From contig JBLZWL010000063.1 in NCBI GenBank assembly GCA_049194865.1, positions 1-64,000 on the forward strand: a DNA stretch of 64,000 nucleotides, given 5' to 3'. Shown here piece by piece: positions 16,537 to 25,534 of the stretch. Each line of letters opens with the position of its first letter. Positions within the stretch are counted from its first letter, which is position 1. Both the position numbers and the translations under genes were made by a program. The stretch is from Myxococcus terminator_A. Lineage in GTDB: Bacteria; Myxococcota; Myxococcia; Myxococcales; Myxococcaceae. The notes below the pieces were generated by a model. It saw only the letters and a list, made by a program, of their open reading frames with translations, did no database searches and was not told the origin of the DNA.

Positions 16537-17097
16537 ATGCGCACTGTCGGAATCGTCGCTGCAATCGTCGCCACGGGCGTGGCCGTCGCGCAGGGACCGG
16601 TGCCGTCGCCCCGGGCGCCCGCCGCCTCCGCCGCGCTGGAGAAGGCCAGCGAGGTGCCTGACTCGCAGAAGCTGGAGCGCAGCACCCAGGCGCTGAGCGG
16701 GATGCGAGACGTGCTCCGCCAGGTGCTCGGCAAGGTGGAGGAGGCGCGCCGCACCAAGGACGTGGTGAAGCTCAACTGCGCCAACGAGAAGCTCACGCAA
16801 ATCAAGGGCCTGCTGCGCATCTCCGAGCAGGCGGACGTGTCGCTCCAGGAGGCCCTCACCCGGCGCGAGGTCTCCACCAGCGAGCACGAATACACCAAGG
16901 TCATGATCGCCCGGCAGAAGGTCGCCCAGCTCCGCTCGGAGGCCGAGGAGTGCATCGGCCAGCTCGCCTTCCGCACCGACGAGAACCTCTTCGTCGAGGT
17001 GGAGGAGCCCGAGAACCTGCCTGGCGGTGACCCCACTCGCCCGCCTCCTCCCGACGACATCTTCGTCAGGCCCCCGCCCGCGAGCCCCATCAACTAG
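16537..17097 (+). CDS. Secreted helical protein of unknown function
   Basis: A 186-residue protein. I prefer the ATG at 16537, which has GAGAGG close upstream and begins directly with a signal peptide (MRTVGIVAAIVATGVAVA then QGP); an ATG at 16507 would add ten residues. The mature part is predicted helical (LRQVLGKVEEARRTKDVVKL, EYTKVMIARQKVAQLRSEAE), with one Cys in LNCAN and one in EECIGQ, and a Pro-rich tail. No known domain is recognised. It sits between the envelope cluster and the polysaccharide-export pair. Confidence 0.7.
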   Translation: MRTVGIVAAIVATGVAVAQGPVPSPRAPAASAALEKASEVPDSQKLERSTQALSGMRDVLRQVLGKVEEARRTKDVVKLNCANEKLTQIKGLLRISEQADVSLQEALTRREVSTSEHEYTKVMIARQKVAQLRSEAEECIGQLAFRTDENLFVEVEEPENLPGGDPTRPPPPDDIFVRPPPASPIN

Positions 17098-17247
17098 TCC
17101 CGTGCGCCCTCCGGCCCTCCGGGCAAGTCCAAGTCCCGTGTCGAACAATTCTTCGGCCTCTGAAATCGCGCGTGCTATGACGCCCGAGGCCGTCCGCATG
17201 AAAGGTGGGAGTGGGTACGCCCTCTCACTGGGAAGCCACTGCGAGCC

Positions 17248-18510
17248 ATGACGCTGAGAGGGACATTCTGGGGCACGGTCTGCGGGCTGGCGCTGATGGC
17301 GCTCGGCTCCGTGGCCATGGCTCAGGACGGAGTCTCCGCGCCCGCTACGGGTGGCAACGGCTTCAAGGTCGGCAACGGCCGGCTGCATCCGTACTTCGAT
17401 TTGGAGACGCGCCTGGACAGCGGCGTGGGCTACTTCGGTCGCGAGGGCCAGGAGTTCCCCGCGGGCGTGTCGTCGGACCTGTCGGGTGAATTGGTGATGC
17501 ACATCCGGCCGGGCTTCCGGCTGGACATCCCCTCTCCCCGGCTGGCGTTCAACCTCAACGCCAACCTGGACTACGTGCTCTTCACGGGCCTGATGACGAA
17601 GGGCTCGAACGCGGCCTCGCACCTGGAGGGCGCGGCGGACCTGCTGGCGCGCATCAACCCGGAGGCGCCGCTGTCGCTGGAGCTGTCGGACCAGTTCGTG
17701 CGCTCGGACCGGACGCGCACGGCGGCCATCGGCGCGGGCATCCTCAGCCTCTACAACGAGGCCAGGGTGAGGGCCCCGTGGCGGCCGGGTGGCGGCGCGG
17801 TGGAGGTGACTCCGGGCGTGGCCTACGCGGTGGAGTTCTTCGAGCCGCTGGCCGCTTCTGCGCCCGCCGACTGTGGCGACAGCGTGTGCGACCCCGTCGG
17901 CGCGGAGCGCTTCAACTACGGCAACCTGCACCTGGGCGTGGAGAGCCGCTGGCGCTTCCTGCCGAAGACGGCGCTGGTGCTCGACACCGGCGTGGACGTG
18001 CGCCGCTACTTCAACGACGGCGGTCCCAACGCCACGCTGCTGCGCGCGATGATTGGCGTGGCGGGCCTCGTGTCGCCCAAGGTCGCGGTGACGGCGAAGG
18101 CGGGCTGGGGGCAGAACTTCGGGGCCACGGGCGGCGGGACGGTGATTGGCCAGCTCGATGGCACCTACCTGTTCAGCCCCACGCTGACGTTCAAGGGCGG
18201 CTATCTGCGCAGGCTGGAGCCGGTGGCGGCCTACGGCACGTTCCGCGATGACCGCTTCTCCGCGGAGGCCCGCGCGCTGATGGGCGGCAAGCTGACCTTG
18301 CACGCGGTGGGCATGGTGGACTTCCTGAGCTTCACCGGCAGCCGTGGCGACACGGTGGTGACGGTGGACGCGGGGCCCGAGTACCAGTTCCGTCCGTGGC
18401 TCATCGGCGCCGCGGGCTACATGCTGAGCAACCGCACTTCCTCGGTGGATGGCGGCGGCCTGAACTACACGCGCCACGAGGGGTATGCTCGCCTCTCGGT
18501 GACGTACTGA
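17248..18510 (+). CDS. wzpB: Outer-membrane beta-barrel of polysaccharide export, WzpB-like
   Basis: A 420-residue protein with a signal peptide (LALMALGSVAMA then QDG). The rest is built of amphipathic strands with Gly/aromatic alternation and ends in an aromatic residue (LSVTY), as outer-membrane barrels do. It is followed after 49 bases by a short Wza-like lipoprotein. In M. xanthus such barrels (Wzp proteins) complete the outer-membrane part of export channels whose Wza partners lack their own membrane helix. From memory the M. xanthus WzpB/WzaB pair for biosurfactant polysaccharide lies about ten genes downstream of mglA, which fits this layout. The symbol is given on that synteny. Confidence 0.7.
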   Translation: MTLRGTFWGTVCGLALMALGSVAMAQDGVSAPATGGNGFKVGNGRLHPYFDLETRLDSGVGYFGREGQEFPAGVSSDLSGELVMHIRPGFRLDIPSPRLAFNLNANLDYVLFTGLMTKGSNAASHLEGAADLLARINPEAPLSLELSDQFVRSDRTRTAAIGAGILSLYNEARVRAPWRPGGGAVEVTPGVAYAVEFFEPLAASAPADCGDSVCDPVGAERFNYGNLHLGVESRWRFLPKTALVLDTGVDVRRYFNDGGPNATLLRAMIGVAGLVSPKVAVTAKAGWGQNFGATGGGTVIGQLDGTYLFSPTLTFKGGYLRRLEPVAAYGTFRDDRFSAEARALMGGKLTLHAVGMVDFLSFTGSRGDTVVTVDAGPEYQFRPWLIGAAGYMLSNRTSSVDGGGLNYTRHEGYARLSVTY

Positions 18511-18559
18511 GCCCCCGCAGCGCCGGGGAAGCTTCCCCGCCCACGAGGTCTCCTCCCGG

Positions 18560-19174
18560 ATGAGAACCCTCCGTCTCCCTCTCGCCCTGCTCCTGTCGGG
18601 AGCGCTGTCCGCGTGCTTCGGCTCGGCGCCGCGTCCTCCGCCTCCCGCGCCCACGCCGGCGGCCGAGGCGGGAGAGGCCCGCTCGGGTGGCGGCACGCTG
18701 GGGCCCGGCGACGTGGTGGAGGTGCGCGTCTTCCAGGAGCCCGAGCACTCCGGGACGTGGCGCCTGTCGCCCGAGGGCACCATCGACTACCCGCTGTGCG
18801 GCAAGGTGCCGCTGCGCGGGACGACGCCCAGCACCGCGGCGGACACGCTGCGCGAGTGCCTGTCCCGCTACGTGCGCCGGCCACAGGTGTCGGTGCTCAT
18901 TCGCGAGTACAACTCGCACAAGGTGTTCGTCTTCGGCGAAGTGCAGAAGCCCGGCACCTTCCCGGTGGATGGGGAGATGTCCATCGTCCAGGCGATTACG
19001 CTCGCGGGCGGCTTCACCAAGCTGGCGGCGAAGAACAACACGCTGGTGACGCGCGTGGTGGACGGCCAGGAGCGCAAGATTCGCGTGCCCGTCGAGGACA
19101 TCGGCGTGGGCCGCGAGAAGAACTTCATGCTCCAACCCGGCGACATCGTCTTCGTGCCGGAGAGCTTCTTCTAG
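18560..19174 (+). CDS. wzaB: Short Wza-type polysaccharide export lipoprotein, WzaB-like
   Basis: A 204-residue lipoprotein (lipobox LSAC, Cys at about 19). It has a Poly_export domain at about 40-115 (LGPGDVVEVRVFQEPEHSG, VPLRGTTPSTAADTLRECL) and one SLBB-type domain at 120-200 (FVFGEVQKPGTFPVDGEMS). E. coli Wza is about 360 residues with several domains and a C-terminal amphipathic helix that forms the outer-membrane pore. That helix is absent here, which explains the adjacent separate barrel protein. Confidence 0.8.
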   Translation: MRTLRLPLALLLSGALSACFGSAPRPPPPAPTPAAEAGEARSGGGTLGPGDVVEVRVFQEPEHSGTWRLSPEGTIDYPLCGKVPLRGTTPSTAADTLRECLSRYVRRPQVSVLIREYNSHKVFVFGEVQKPGTFPVDGEMSIVQAITLAGGFTKLAAKNNTLVTRVVDGQERKIRVPVEDIGVGREKNFMLQPGDIVFVPESFF

Positions 19175-19228
19175 GTCGCGCGGCACCCAGCGCGCGGAGC
19201 ACGTCGCACGGTGCAGAATCCCGCGTGC

Positions 19229-20077
19229 ATGCCCCACCTGGTGCTCGTTGGCTCTGAGTCCTTTCCCTTCGTGCGCGACGTGCTTCGCGCCGAGGCCCAC
19301 CGCGCGGGACTGCGCGTCGTCGAAGTCTCCATGCGCGACTGGGGCTCCAGCGTCACCCCCTGGGTGGAAGTCGTGGGCGGACGCTTTCGCGCGGGCCTCT
19401 TGGGGCCCTGGGGCGACTTGGAGCTGCGGCCCGAGGACGTCTTCTGGTGTATCTCCGAAGGTCCCCTGCCCCGGGCGGAGAGCGACTACCTGGACTCGGA
19501 GCACGAAGCGCTGCGCGAGGCCTTCCACACGTGCTGCCCCGCGCGCGTCATCAACCGTCGCGGACTGCTCGCGCCGCTGTGGACGACGGCGACGTGGCGG
19601 ATGCTCGCCCAGCGACTGCCTTCACCAGAGGCCGACAGCGTCCTCGCGCCGCCGCACTTCCACCTGGGCGCGCCGCCCGAGGACGGCCAGCGCTGGACTC
19701 GGTGGCCCGAGGAGGCGGAGACGAGCATGGGGCAGGTGTGGTGGACGGTGCCCGAGCCCGGTCCGCTGAGACAAGCCCTGGTGCTGGGCTCGCACGTCTC
19801 GCTCTCGCCGCTGGAGTTCGAGGAGGAGCCCCCCGCCTTGCCTCCGGAGCTGGAAGCGGACCTCACGCGGCTGGCCACCGCCTGCGGCGCCGACGTCCTG
19901 GAAGTCCTGCTGGTGCCCTCGGGCACACCGGACGCCTCCGCGCGGTGGACGGCCCTCCAGTTGGGCACGTCTCCCGAGGGACTGGAGCGCCTGCTGGCGC
20001 AGGAGGACGCCGAAGTGCTCGCGCAAGTGGAGCGCTTCCTTCGTGAGCGACTGGCGAGCAAGGAGGACGCGCGATGA
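19229..20077 (+). CDS. Unknown protein coupled to an ATP-grasp gene
   Basis: A 282-residue protein from the ATG at 19229; a GTG at 19211 would add six residues. There is no signal peptide. The sequence has a Rossmann-like start (HLVLVGSESFPFVRDVLRAE) and many Trp residues, but I recognise no family. The stop overlaps the ATG of the ATP-grasp gene by four bases (ATGA), so the two proteins are made together and probably act together. The N-terminal pre-ATP-grasp fold is an inference only. Confidence 0.6.
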   Translation: MPHLVLVGSESFPFVRDVLRAEAHRAGLRVVEVSMRDWGSSVTPWVEVVGGRFRAGLLGPWGDLELRPEDVFWCISEGPLPRAESDYLDSEHEALREAFHTCCPARVINRRGLLAPLWTTATWRMLAQRLPSPEADSVLAPPHFHLGAPPEDGQRWTRWPEEAETSMGQVWWTVPEPGPLRQALVLGSHVSLSPLEFEEEPPALPPELEADLTRLATACGADVLEVLLVPSGTPDASARWTALQLGTSPEGLERLLAQEDAEVLAQVERFLRERLASKEDAR

Positions 20078-21021
20078 TCCTCGTCATGGGCCCCGTGGAT
20101 GAGCTGCTGACGGCGTTCTTCCTCAAGCACCTCACCGACACGAAGCGCGAATACCTCTTCGTGGACGAGCGCCACCTGGGCAGCGAGGTGCACCTGGAGC
20201 TGGACCTGCCGCAGGGCCCCTCGGGGCCGGGACGCCTGCGGGGCGCGGTGCACTTCCCCACGTGGCGCGTCGGGCTGGAGGAAATCTCCGGCATCTACTC
20301 GCGGCTGGGGACGGGCAACGTCGAGCAGCAGCGGACGCCCGAGGTGCGCGCCGAGCAGGCCCACGCGGCGGCGCTGCTCGACCTCTTCCCGGGCCCGGTG
20401 GCCAACCGCGCCACCGCGATGCTCTCCAACGGCAGCAAACCCTGTCAGTACGCCGCCATCCTCGCCGCCGGCCTGCGAGTGCCGGACACCCTGGCGGGTG
20501 GCACCTGGGAGCGCTGGGAGCCCTTCGCGAGGGCGCTCGACGGGGACCCCGTCATCAAGTCCGTCAGCGACGAGCGCTCCCTGGTGAAGCAGGTGTCATG
20601 GGAGGCCACCCGCGCCTCCGCCCGGCCCGGCCAGGCGCTGGCGCCCCACCAGTTCCAGCAGCGCATCCAGGGCACCAACATCCGGGCCCACGTCGTGGGC
20701 GCCCGCCACGTGCTGGCCTGCCGCGCGGAGACACAGGCGCTGGACTACCGCCACCCCGACATGACAGGCCACTCGGTGAGCCTGCGCACCACCGAGCTGC
20801 CCGAGCCCGTCGCCGAGGCCTGCCGCCGGCTGTCACGGGCGCTCGGCGTCGACCTGGCAGGCGTCGACCTCATCGAGCCCCCGGGAGGCTCCTCCAGGCC
20901 CGAGGACTGGGTCTGCCTGGAGGTGAATACCTGCCCGGGCTTCATGTGGTTCGAGCAGAACGCGGGGCTCCCTATCGCCCGGGTACTTGCGGATTTCCTC
21001 GACACTTCGATAGGCTCATGA
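20074..21021 (+). CDS. ATP-grasp ligase (RimK-like)
   Basis: A 315-residue protein. The C-terminal half carries ATP-grasp features: VIKSVSDERSLVKQ (nucleotide-binding lysine strand), FQQRIQGTNIRAHVVG, GVDLAGVDLIE and the metal-binding motif CLEVNTCPGFMWFEQN. Such enzymes ligate a carboxylate to an amine or hydroxyl through an acyl phosphate; members include RimK and the graspetide ligases. The substrate is unknown. It forms a coupled pair with the preceding gene and is followed 56 bases later by a small Lys/Asp/Glu-rich protein. Confidence 0.8.
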   Translation: MILVMGPVDELLTAFFLKHLTDTKREYLFVDERHLGSEVHLELDLPQGPSGPGRLRGAVHFPTWRVGLEEISGIYSRLGTGNVEQQRTPEVRAEQAHAAALLDLFPGPVANRATAMLSNGSKPCQYAAILAAGLRVPDTLAGGTWERWEPFARALDGDPVIKSVSDERSLVKQVSWEATRASARPGQALAPHQFQQRIQGTNIRAHVVGARHVLACRAETQALDYRHPDMTGHSVSLRTTELPEPVAEACRRLSRALGVDLAGVDLIEPPGGSSRPEDWVCLEVNTCPGFMWFEQNAGLPIARVLADFLDTSIGS

Positions 21022-21030
21022 CGCTGTAAT

Positions 21031-21057
21031 TTTCCGAGGACTTGGGAATCCCGGAAA
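21031..21057. promoter_or_regulatory. Inverted repeat before the small charged protein
   Basis: TTTCCG and CGGAAA face each other across 15 bases, and the interior contains the short palindrome GGGAATCCC. The site lies 20 bases before the start at 21078, where an operator or leader hairpin could sit. No function is known. Confidence 0.3.
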
Positions 21058-21077
21058 TCACCAGGGGGAAGTACACC

Positions 21078-21467
21078 ATGTCGAACGAGACGACCGAAGC
21101 GGGACTCATTTCGTCGCAGGACCTGCCGAAGCTGGCGGAGGCGGGGCACGTCGCGGCGCCCACGGTGGGCAACAGCGCCGCGGAGCTGCGCGAGGCGGTG
21201 CAGTCGGCGCTCGCCGAGCAGTGGTCGCTGATGGGCGTCATCAACACGGGCAAGAAGGCCTCCGACCTCGGCAAGAAGGCGGCGGACGCGCTGACCGACA
21301 AGGGCAAGGACATCGAGGACAAGGCCACGCACGCGGAGAAGGACGCCCGCGACGAGGCGCACCGGAAGATGAACTCCGACAAGTCCAAGAAGCACGGGCG
21401 GGAAGTGGGGGCGCAAGGCGCCACCGCGAACGCCTTCGCCCGGGCGCTGTCCGAGCTGCGCGGCTGA
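21078..21467 (+). CDS. Small charged helical protein beside the ATP-grasp gene
   Basis: A 129-residue protein with a good ribosome site (GGGGGAAG) before the ATG at 21078. It has no signal peptide. Residues of about 60-110 are a Lys/Asp/Glu/Ala-rich amphipathic helix (GKKASDLGKKAADALTDKGK, DKATHAEKDARDEAHRKM), of the kind seen in LEA-like stress proteins. It follows an ATP-grasp ligase gene, so it could be a substrate of that enzyme, but nothing in the sequence proves it. A stand-alone stress protein is as likely. Confidence 0.65.
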   Translation: MSNETTEAGLISSQDLPKLAEAGHVAAPTVGNSAAELREAVQSALAEQWSLMGVINTGKKASDLGKKAADALTDKGKDIEDKATHAEKDARDEAHRKMNSDKSKKHGREVGAQGATANAFARALSELRG

Positions 21468-21470
21468 GCT

Positions 21471-22298
21471 TCAGGAGCGGGGTGACCAGCCCAGCTCGTC
21501 GATGAAGTGCCTGGCCTCGGCGAGCATCACCGGGGCCAGCGTGGGCGCGGAGGCGATGACATCTCCGCGCATCACGCTGAAGGGAGCGCCCGTGACATGG
21601 CGGATGACGCCTCCGGCCTCCTCCACGAGCAGCGAGCCCGCGGCGATATCCCAGGGCTTGAGGCCGAACTCGAAGAAGCCATCGAAGCGCCCCGCGGCCA
21701 CGTAGGCCAGGTCCATGGCGGCGCTGCCCGTGCGGCGCATCCCCTGAGCGCGCAGGACGAAGCGGGTGAAGAGGCCCACCGGCCCCTCCGGATTCTCGCG
21801 CACGTCGTAGGGAAAGCCCGTGCACAACAGCGCCCTGTCCAGCCTGTCCACGGTGCTGGTGCGCAGCGGGCGGCCGTTGAGCGTGGCGCCCTCCCCTCGC
21901 GCGGCGGAGAACAGCTCATCCAGCATCGGGTCATACACGGCGCCGGCCAGCACGCCGCTGGGGCCCTCCACCGCCACGCTGACGCAGAAGTGCGGCACGC
22001 GGTGGGCGTAGTTGGTGGTGCCGTCGAGCGGGTCCACCAGCCAGCGCAGGCCATCCGTGCCCGCCGTCGCGCCGCTCTCCTCCGCGAGGATGGCGTGGGT
22101 GGGGTGACGCAAGCGGATGAACGCGAGCAGCGCCTCCTCGGATGCGCGGTCCGCGTCCGTCACCAGGTCGATGCCGCCCTTGAGTTCGATGACGCGCTCG
22201 CGGAAGAAGCGGTCGGCGAGGATGCGGCCGCCAAGGCGCGCACCCTCCTCCGCGGTGCGGCGCAGCTCGGCGGGAGTCTCCGGGGCCGTGTCAGCCAT
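21471..22298 (-). CDS. suhB: Inositol-1-monophosphatase family protein
   Basis: A 275-residue Mg-dependent phosphatase. Metal ligands are visible: Glu-Glu at 73-74 (LAEES), DPLDGTTNY at 89-97 and WDIAAG near 219, the standard family signature. It hydrolyses inositol monophosphates or related sugar phosphates in the cytoplasm, and some members also bind RNA polymerase. The length is usual for the family. It ends four bases past the stop of the convergent small charged gene and starts just after the thioredoxin gene on the same strand. Confidence 0.92.
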   Translation of the reverse strand: MADTAPETPAELRRTAEEGARLGGRILADRFFRERVIELKGGIDLVTDADRASEEALLAFIRLRHPTHAILAEESGATAGTDGLRWLVDPLDGTTNYAHRVPHFCVSVAVEGPSGVLAGAVYDPMLDELFSAARGEGATLNGRPLRTSTVDRLDRALLCTGFPYDVRENPEGPVGLFTRFVLRAQGMRRTGSAAMDLAYVAAGRFDGFFEFGLKPWDIAAGSLLVEEAGGVIRHVTGAPFSVMRGDVIASAPTLAPVMLAEARHFIDELGWSPRS

Positions 22299-22316
22299 GA
22301 CGTCTCCTGGGCGGGG

Positions 22317-22877
22317 CTACGGCGCGGGCTCGGCCAGCAGCGCTTCGATTTCCGACTGGTACTTGGTGAGGAACTCCTCGTTGAAGCCCTCGTGGACGTG
22401 GCGCACCACCCCGCGTTTGTCGACGACGTACGTCGTGGGCATGCCGCGAACCTTCAGCGTGCTCTCGGCCACGCGAGCGTTCTCGTCGACGAGGATGGGC
22501 AGGCCCACCTTCACCTCCTTGAGGAACGGGGCGATGGCGCGCGAGTCCTCGTCCACGTTGAGCGCGTAGACCTTGAGGCCCTTGGCGCCGTACTCGCGCA
22601 CGAGGTTCTCGTAGAAGGGCAGTGCGTCCCGGCACGGCTCGCACCACGTGGCCCATACATCGATGAGCACCACGCTGCCCCTGTCACTCACCAGGTCATA
22701 CGGCTCGCCACCGGGGTAGCGCTTCACCTGGAAGACGAGCGGCTGCGTGCTGGAGACCTGCGTGCCCTGCTCCTCCGCGCCACCGGGGAGCGCGGGTGTG
22801 AGGGGCGGCATCGTGCTGCTGCGAGCACAGCCCGTGACGGACAGGACACCCAGGAGGACACCGAGCAGGAGGCGCAT
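22317..22877 (-). CDS. TlpA-like thioredoxin-fold lipoprotein
   Basis: A 186-residue protein. The lipobox SVTGC gives a lipidated Cys17, so it faces the periplasm. The thioredoxin fold follows, with the active site WATWCEPC (Cys79 and Cys82) and the cis-Pro strand GMPTTYVVDKRG. TlpA/ResA-type proteins reduce disulfides in exported proteins or cytochromes. It lies one base after the stop-proximal end of mpl on the same strand, within a tightly packed gene run. Confidence 0.9.
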   Translation of the reverse strand: MRLLLGVLLGVLSVTGCARSSTMPPLTPALPGGAEEQGTQVSSTQPLVFQVKRYPGGEPYDLVSDRGSVVLIDVWATWCEPCRDALPFYENLVREYGAKGLKVYALNVDEDSRAIAPFLKEVKVGLPILVDENARVAESTLKVRGMPTTYVVDKRGVVRHVHEGFNEEFLTKYQSEIEALLAEPAP

Positions 22878-22878
22878 G

Positions 22879-24351
22879 TCAGGCAGTCTCGCCCGTGCGG
22901 GCCTTCAAGGCCACGAGCAGCTTCTCGATGAACCCACCGAAGGCGCCGTTGCTCATGACGAGGAGCACGTCACCGGGGCGCGACTCGCGAGCCACCAGGT
23001 CCACCATGGCCTGCACGTCCGTGGAGCCCTCGGCCGTGATTCCCTGCGCCTGGAGGTCGGCCACCAGCTTGCGCACGTCGAGTTCCTCGCCGACGGGCAC
23101 CTTGTCATGCCGCTCGGGCACCTTGAGGCTGGCGCGGGCCGCGCCGGTGAAGGCGTGGGCGTAGTCCTCCTGGTGGATGTTGCGGCGGCTGGTGTTGGAG
23201 CGGGGCTCGAAGATGGCCCACAGCCGACGCTCCGGGTAGCGGTGGTGGATGGCGTCGATGGTCTCCCGCACGGCCGTCGGGTGGTGCGCGAAGTCGTCCA
23301 CCACGAGGATTCCATTCGGCTCGCCGCGAGGCTCCTGCCTGCGCTTCACGCCCTGGAACGTGGACAGGCCCTTGGCGATTTCGTCGAAGGACAGGCCCAG
23401 GCCGCGCGCGGCGGCGATGACGCTCAGCGCGTTCTCCACGTTGTGCAGGCCGCCCATGGGCAGCTCCACCGTGCCGAGCACCGTGCCGCGCTCCACCACC
23501 TGGAAGCGCGCGCCGTTGGCACCGAAGGAGACCTCGCGAGGGACGTAGTCCGCATCCGCGCCCTCCTTCGCGACGTACGTGACGACGCGGCCCTGGCAGC
23601 CCTCGCGCGCGAGCTTCACGGCGTTGGGGTACGCGGCGCAGACGACGAGCTGTCCGTCCGCGGGGATGAGCCGGACGAACTTCTCGAACGTCGCCTCGTA
23701 GTGGGGCAAGTCGCGGAAAATGTCCGCGTGGTCGAACTCCACGCTGGTGAGGATGGCGGTGCGCGGACGGTAGTGGAGGAACTTGGAGCCCTTGTCCCAG
23801 TAGGCGGTGTCGTACTCGTCGCCCTCGACGACGAAGTGCGGCCCTTTGCCGACGCGGTAGTTGCCCGAGTAGTTCTGGGTGACGCCGCCCACGAGGAAGG
23901 ACGGGTCCCTTCCGGCCTCGACGAGGACGTGGGCCATCATGGAGGACGTCGTCGTCTTGCCGTGGGTGCCGGCGACGACGACGGAGTGGGAGCGGGCGAG
24001 GAAGAGCGAGCCCAGGGCGGCGGGGAAGCTCATCTGCTTGAGGCCGCGCTCGCGGACGGCGGTGGCCTCGGGATTCACGCGGCGGATGACGTTGCCGATG
24101 ATGACGAGGTCCGGCTTCGCGTCGTCCAGGTTCTCCGGACGGTAGGGCGAGGCGGCGGGGATGCCCCAGGCCTTGAGCATGTCGCTCATGGGTGGGTAGA
24201 CATTCTCGTCGCTGCCGGAGACTTCGTAGCCGGCGGCCTTGAGCATTCCAGCGAAGGAGCCCATGCCGGTGCCCGCCACGCCCACCAGGTGGACGCGGCG
24301 GACGCTGCCGGGCTCGAGGGTGTCGAGGACGTTACCGTTGTCGTCAGCCAT
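22879..24351 (-). CDS. mpl: UDP-N-acetylmuramate:tripeptide ligase Mpl
   Basis: A 490-residue Mur ligase. The N-terminal Rossmann motif GVAGTGM is at 24-30, the ATP-binding GTHGKTTT at 128-135, and FEPRSNTSRR marks the C-terminal domain. The motif DDFAHHPTAV and the N-terminal SGSDENVYPPMSDML are typical of Mpl rather than MurC. Mpl joins recycled L-Ala-gamma-D-Glu-meso-Dap to UDP-MurNAc. The ATG at 24351 overlaps the end of the upstream serine hydrolase gene by eight bases, and the next gene up is an LD-carboxypeptidase, so the three form a peptidoglycan recycling operon. Confidence 0.93.
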   Translation of the reverse strand: MADDNGNVLDTLEPGSVRRVHLVGVAGTGMGSFAGMLKAAGYEVSGSDENVYPPMSDMLKAWGIPAASPYRPENLDDAKPDLVIIGNVIRRVNPEATAVRERGLKQMSFPAALGSLFLARSHSVVVAGTHGKTTTSSMMAHVLVEAGRDPSFLVGGVTQNYSGNYRVGKGPHFVVEGDEYDTAYWDKGSKFLHYRPRTAILTSVEFDHADIFRDLPHYEATFEKFVRLIPADGQLVVCAAYPNAVKLAREGCQGRVVTYVAKEGADADYVPREVSFGANGARFQVVERGTVLGTVELPMGGLHNVENALSVIAAARGLGLSFDEIAKGLSTFQGVKRRQEPRGEPNGILVVDDFAHHPTAVRETIDAIHHRYPERRLWAIFEPRSNTSRRNIHQEDYAHAFTGAARASLKVPERHDKVPVGEELDVRKLVADLQAQGITAEGSTDVQAMVDLVARESRPGDVLLVMSNGAFGGFIEKLLVALKARTGETA

Positions 24352-25534
24352 GCGTTCCCTGCGAGATGCTGGTGAGGCCGAGCGCCTCCACGACGAAGTC
24401 ATGGAAGACGGGTCGGAAGTCGCGGATGCGAAGCTCCTGGCGGCCGAGCGCCACGCGGTTGGTGACGAGCGCCACCACCAGCGAGCGACGCAGATCCACC
24501 CAGAGACTCGTTCCGGTGAAGCCCAGGTGCCCGACGGCGCCCGGAGGTGAGTCGCCCACGAAGCGGCCCGCGCTGGAGCCGACCTGGGACGGTGAGTCGA
24601 AGCCCATGGAGCGCGTGCTGCCTTGCACGAGCGCATCCGTGGCGAGCGCCCGGTGCCAGAGCGGGCCCGGCGCAATCACGGGGCTGGTGCCCGCGCAGCC
24701 GTCGAGCACGGCCTGACCGAAGCGGGCCACGTCCACGGCGGTGCCGAAGAGGCCCGCGTGTCCGGCGACGCCGTCCATCACCCAGGCGTTGTCGTCGTCC
24801 ACCTCACCCGGCCGCGTGGGCTGGGTGGGCACGTCCTTCCACAGCGTCTCCTGGCCGGGCGCGGGCTCGCGGGGGCGCGTGGCGCCGGTGGGCGCGGGCA
24901 TGGCGTCGGCGGGGAAGTCGGTGAGGCGGTGGAAGCGGGCGGAGAGGCCGAGCGGCTCGGCGACGTGGCGGGAGAAGAGCGTGTCGAGCGGGGCGTTGGC
25001 GGCGCGGGAGAGAATCTCACCGAGGAGGATGAAGCCCACGTCGCTGTACGCGGTGCGAGTGCGAGGCGCGGCGGCGAGCGGCGTGGAGGCGGCGGCCTGG
25101 AGGACCTCGTCGCGGACGCGGGAGCGCGTGGCGGAGGGACAGGTGGCGTCGAGCAGCTCGGGGTGGGCGGTGAGGGCCTGGGCGAAGAACGGGACGAAGG
25201 GAGGCAGGCCGGAGCGGTGGTAGAGCAGGTCCGCGACGGTGGCGCCCGCGTCGCCCACGGGCGAGCCGGGGAAGTAGCGGGACACGAGGGTCTCGGGCCC
25301 CACCTTCCCTTCCGTCCACAGGCGGAGGAACAGGGCGGTGGTGCTGAGGACCTTCGTGAGCGAGGCGAGGTCGAAGCGCGTGTCGCCGGTGACTTTGCCC
25401 GCGACGCCGCCGAAGACCTGGACGCCCCGGTGGAGGACGACGGCCTGGGCGGCGGGGAAGACGCCGATGCCCACGGCCTCGTCGAGCAGCGTCTGGAGGA
25501 CGGCGATGGGGTGCTGTTCAGGAGGGGCGCTCAT
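24344..25534 (-). CDS. Serine hydrolase, class C beta-lactamase/DD-peptidase fold
   Basis: A 396-residue protein. The nucleophile motif SLTK is at 58-61, the second motif reads YSDVG near 165 (Asp in place of the usual Asn) and the third HLGFTG near 340. There is no signal peptide, so it may act in the cytoplasm on recycled muropeptides, in keeping with its place between mpl and the LD-carboxypeptidase. The start overlaps the previous stop by four bases. Esterase activity is an alternative for this fold. Confidence 0.85.
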   Translation of the reverse strand: MSAPPEQHPIAVLQTLLDEAVGIGVFPAAQAVVLHRGVQVFGGVAGKVTGDTRFDLASLTKVLSTTALFLRLWTEGKVGPETLVSRYFPGSPVGDAGATVADLLYHRSGLPPFVPFFAQALTAHPELLDATCPSATRSRVRDEVLQAAASTPLAAAPRTRTAYSDVGFILLGEILSRAANAPLDTLFSRHVAEPLGLSARFHRLTDFPADAMPAPTGATRPREPAPGQETLWKDVPTQPTRPGEVDDDNAWVMDGVAGHAGLFGTAVDVARFGQAVLDGCAGTSPVIAPGPLWHRALATDALVQGSTRSMGFDSPSQVGSSAGRFVGDSPPGAVGHLGFTGTSLWVDLRRSLVVALVTNRVALGRQELRIRDFRPVFHDFVVEALGLTSISQGTHG

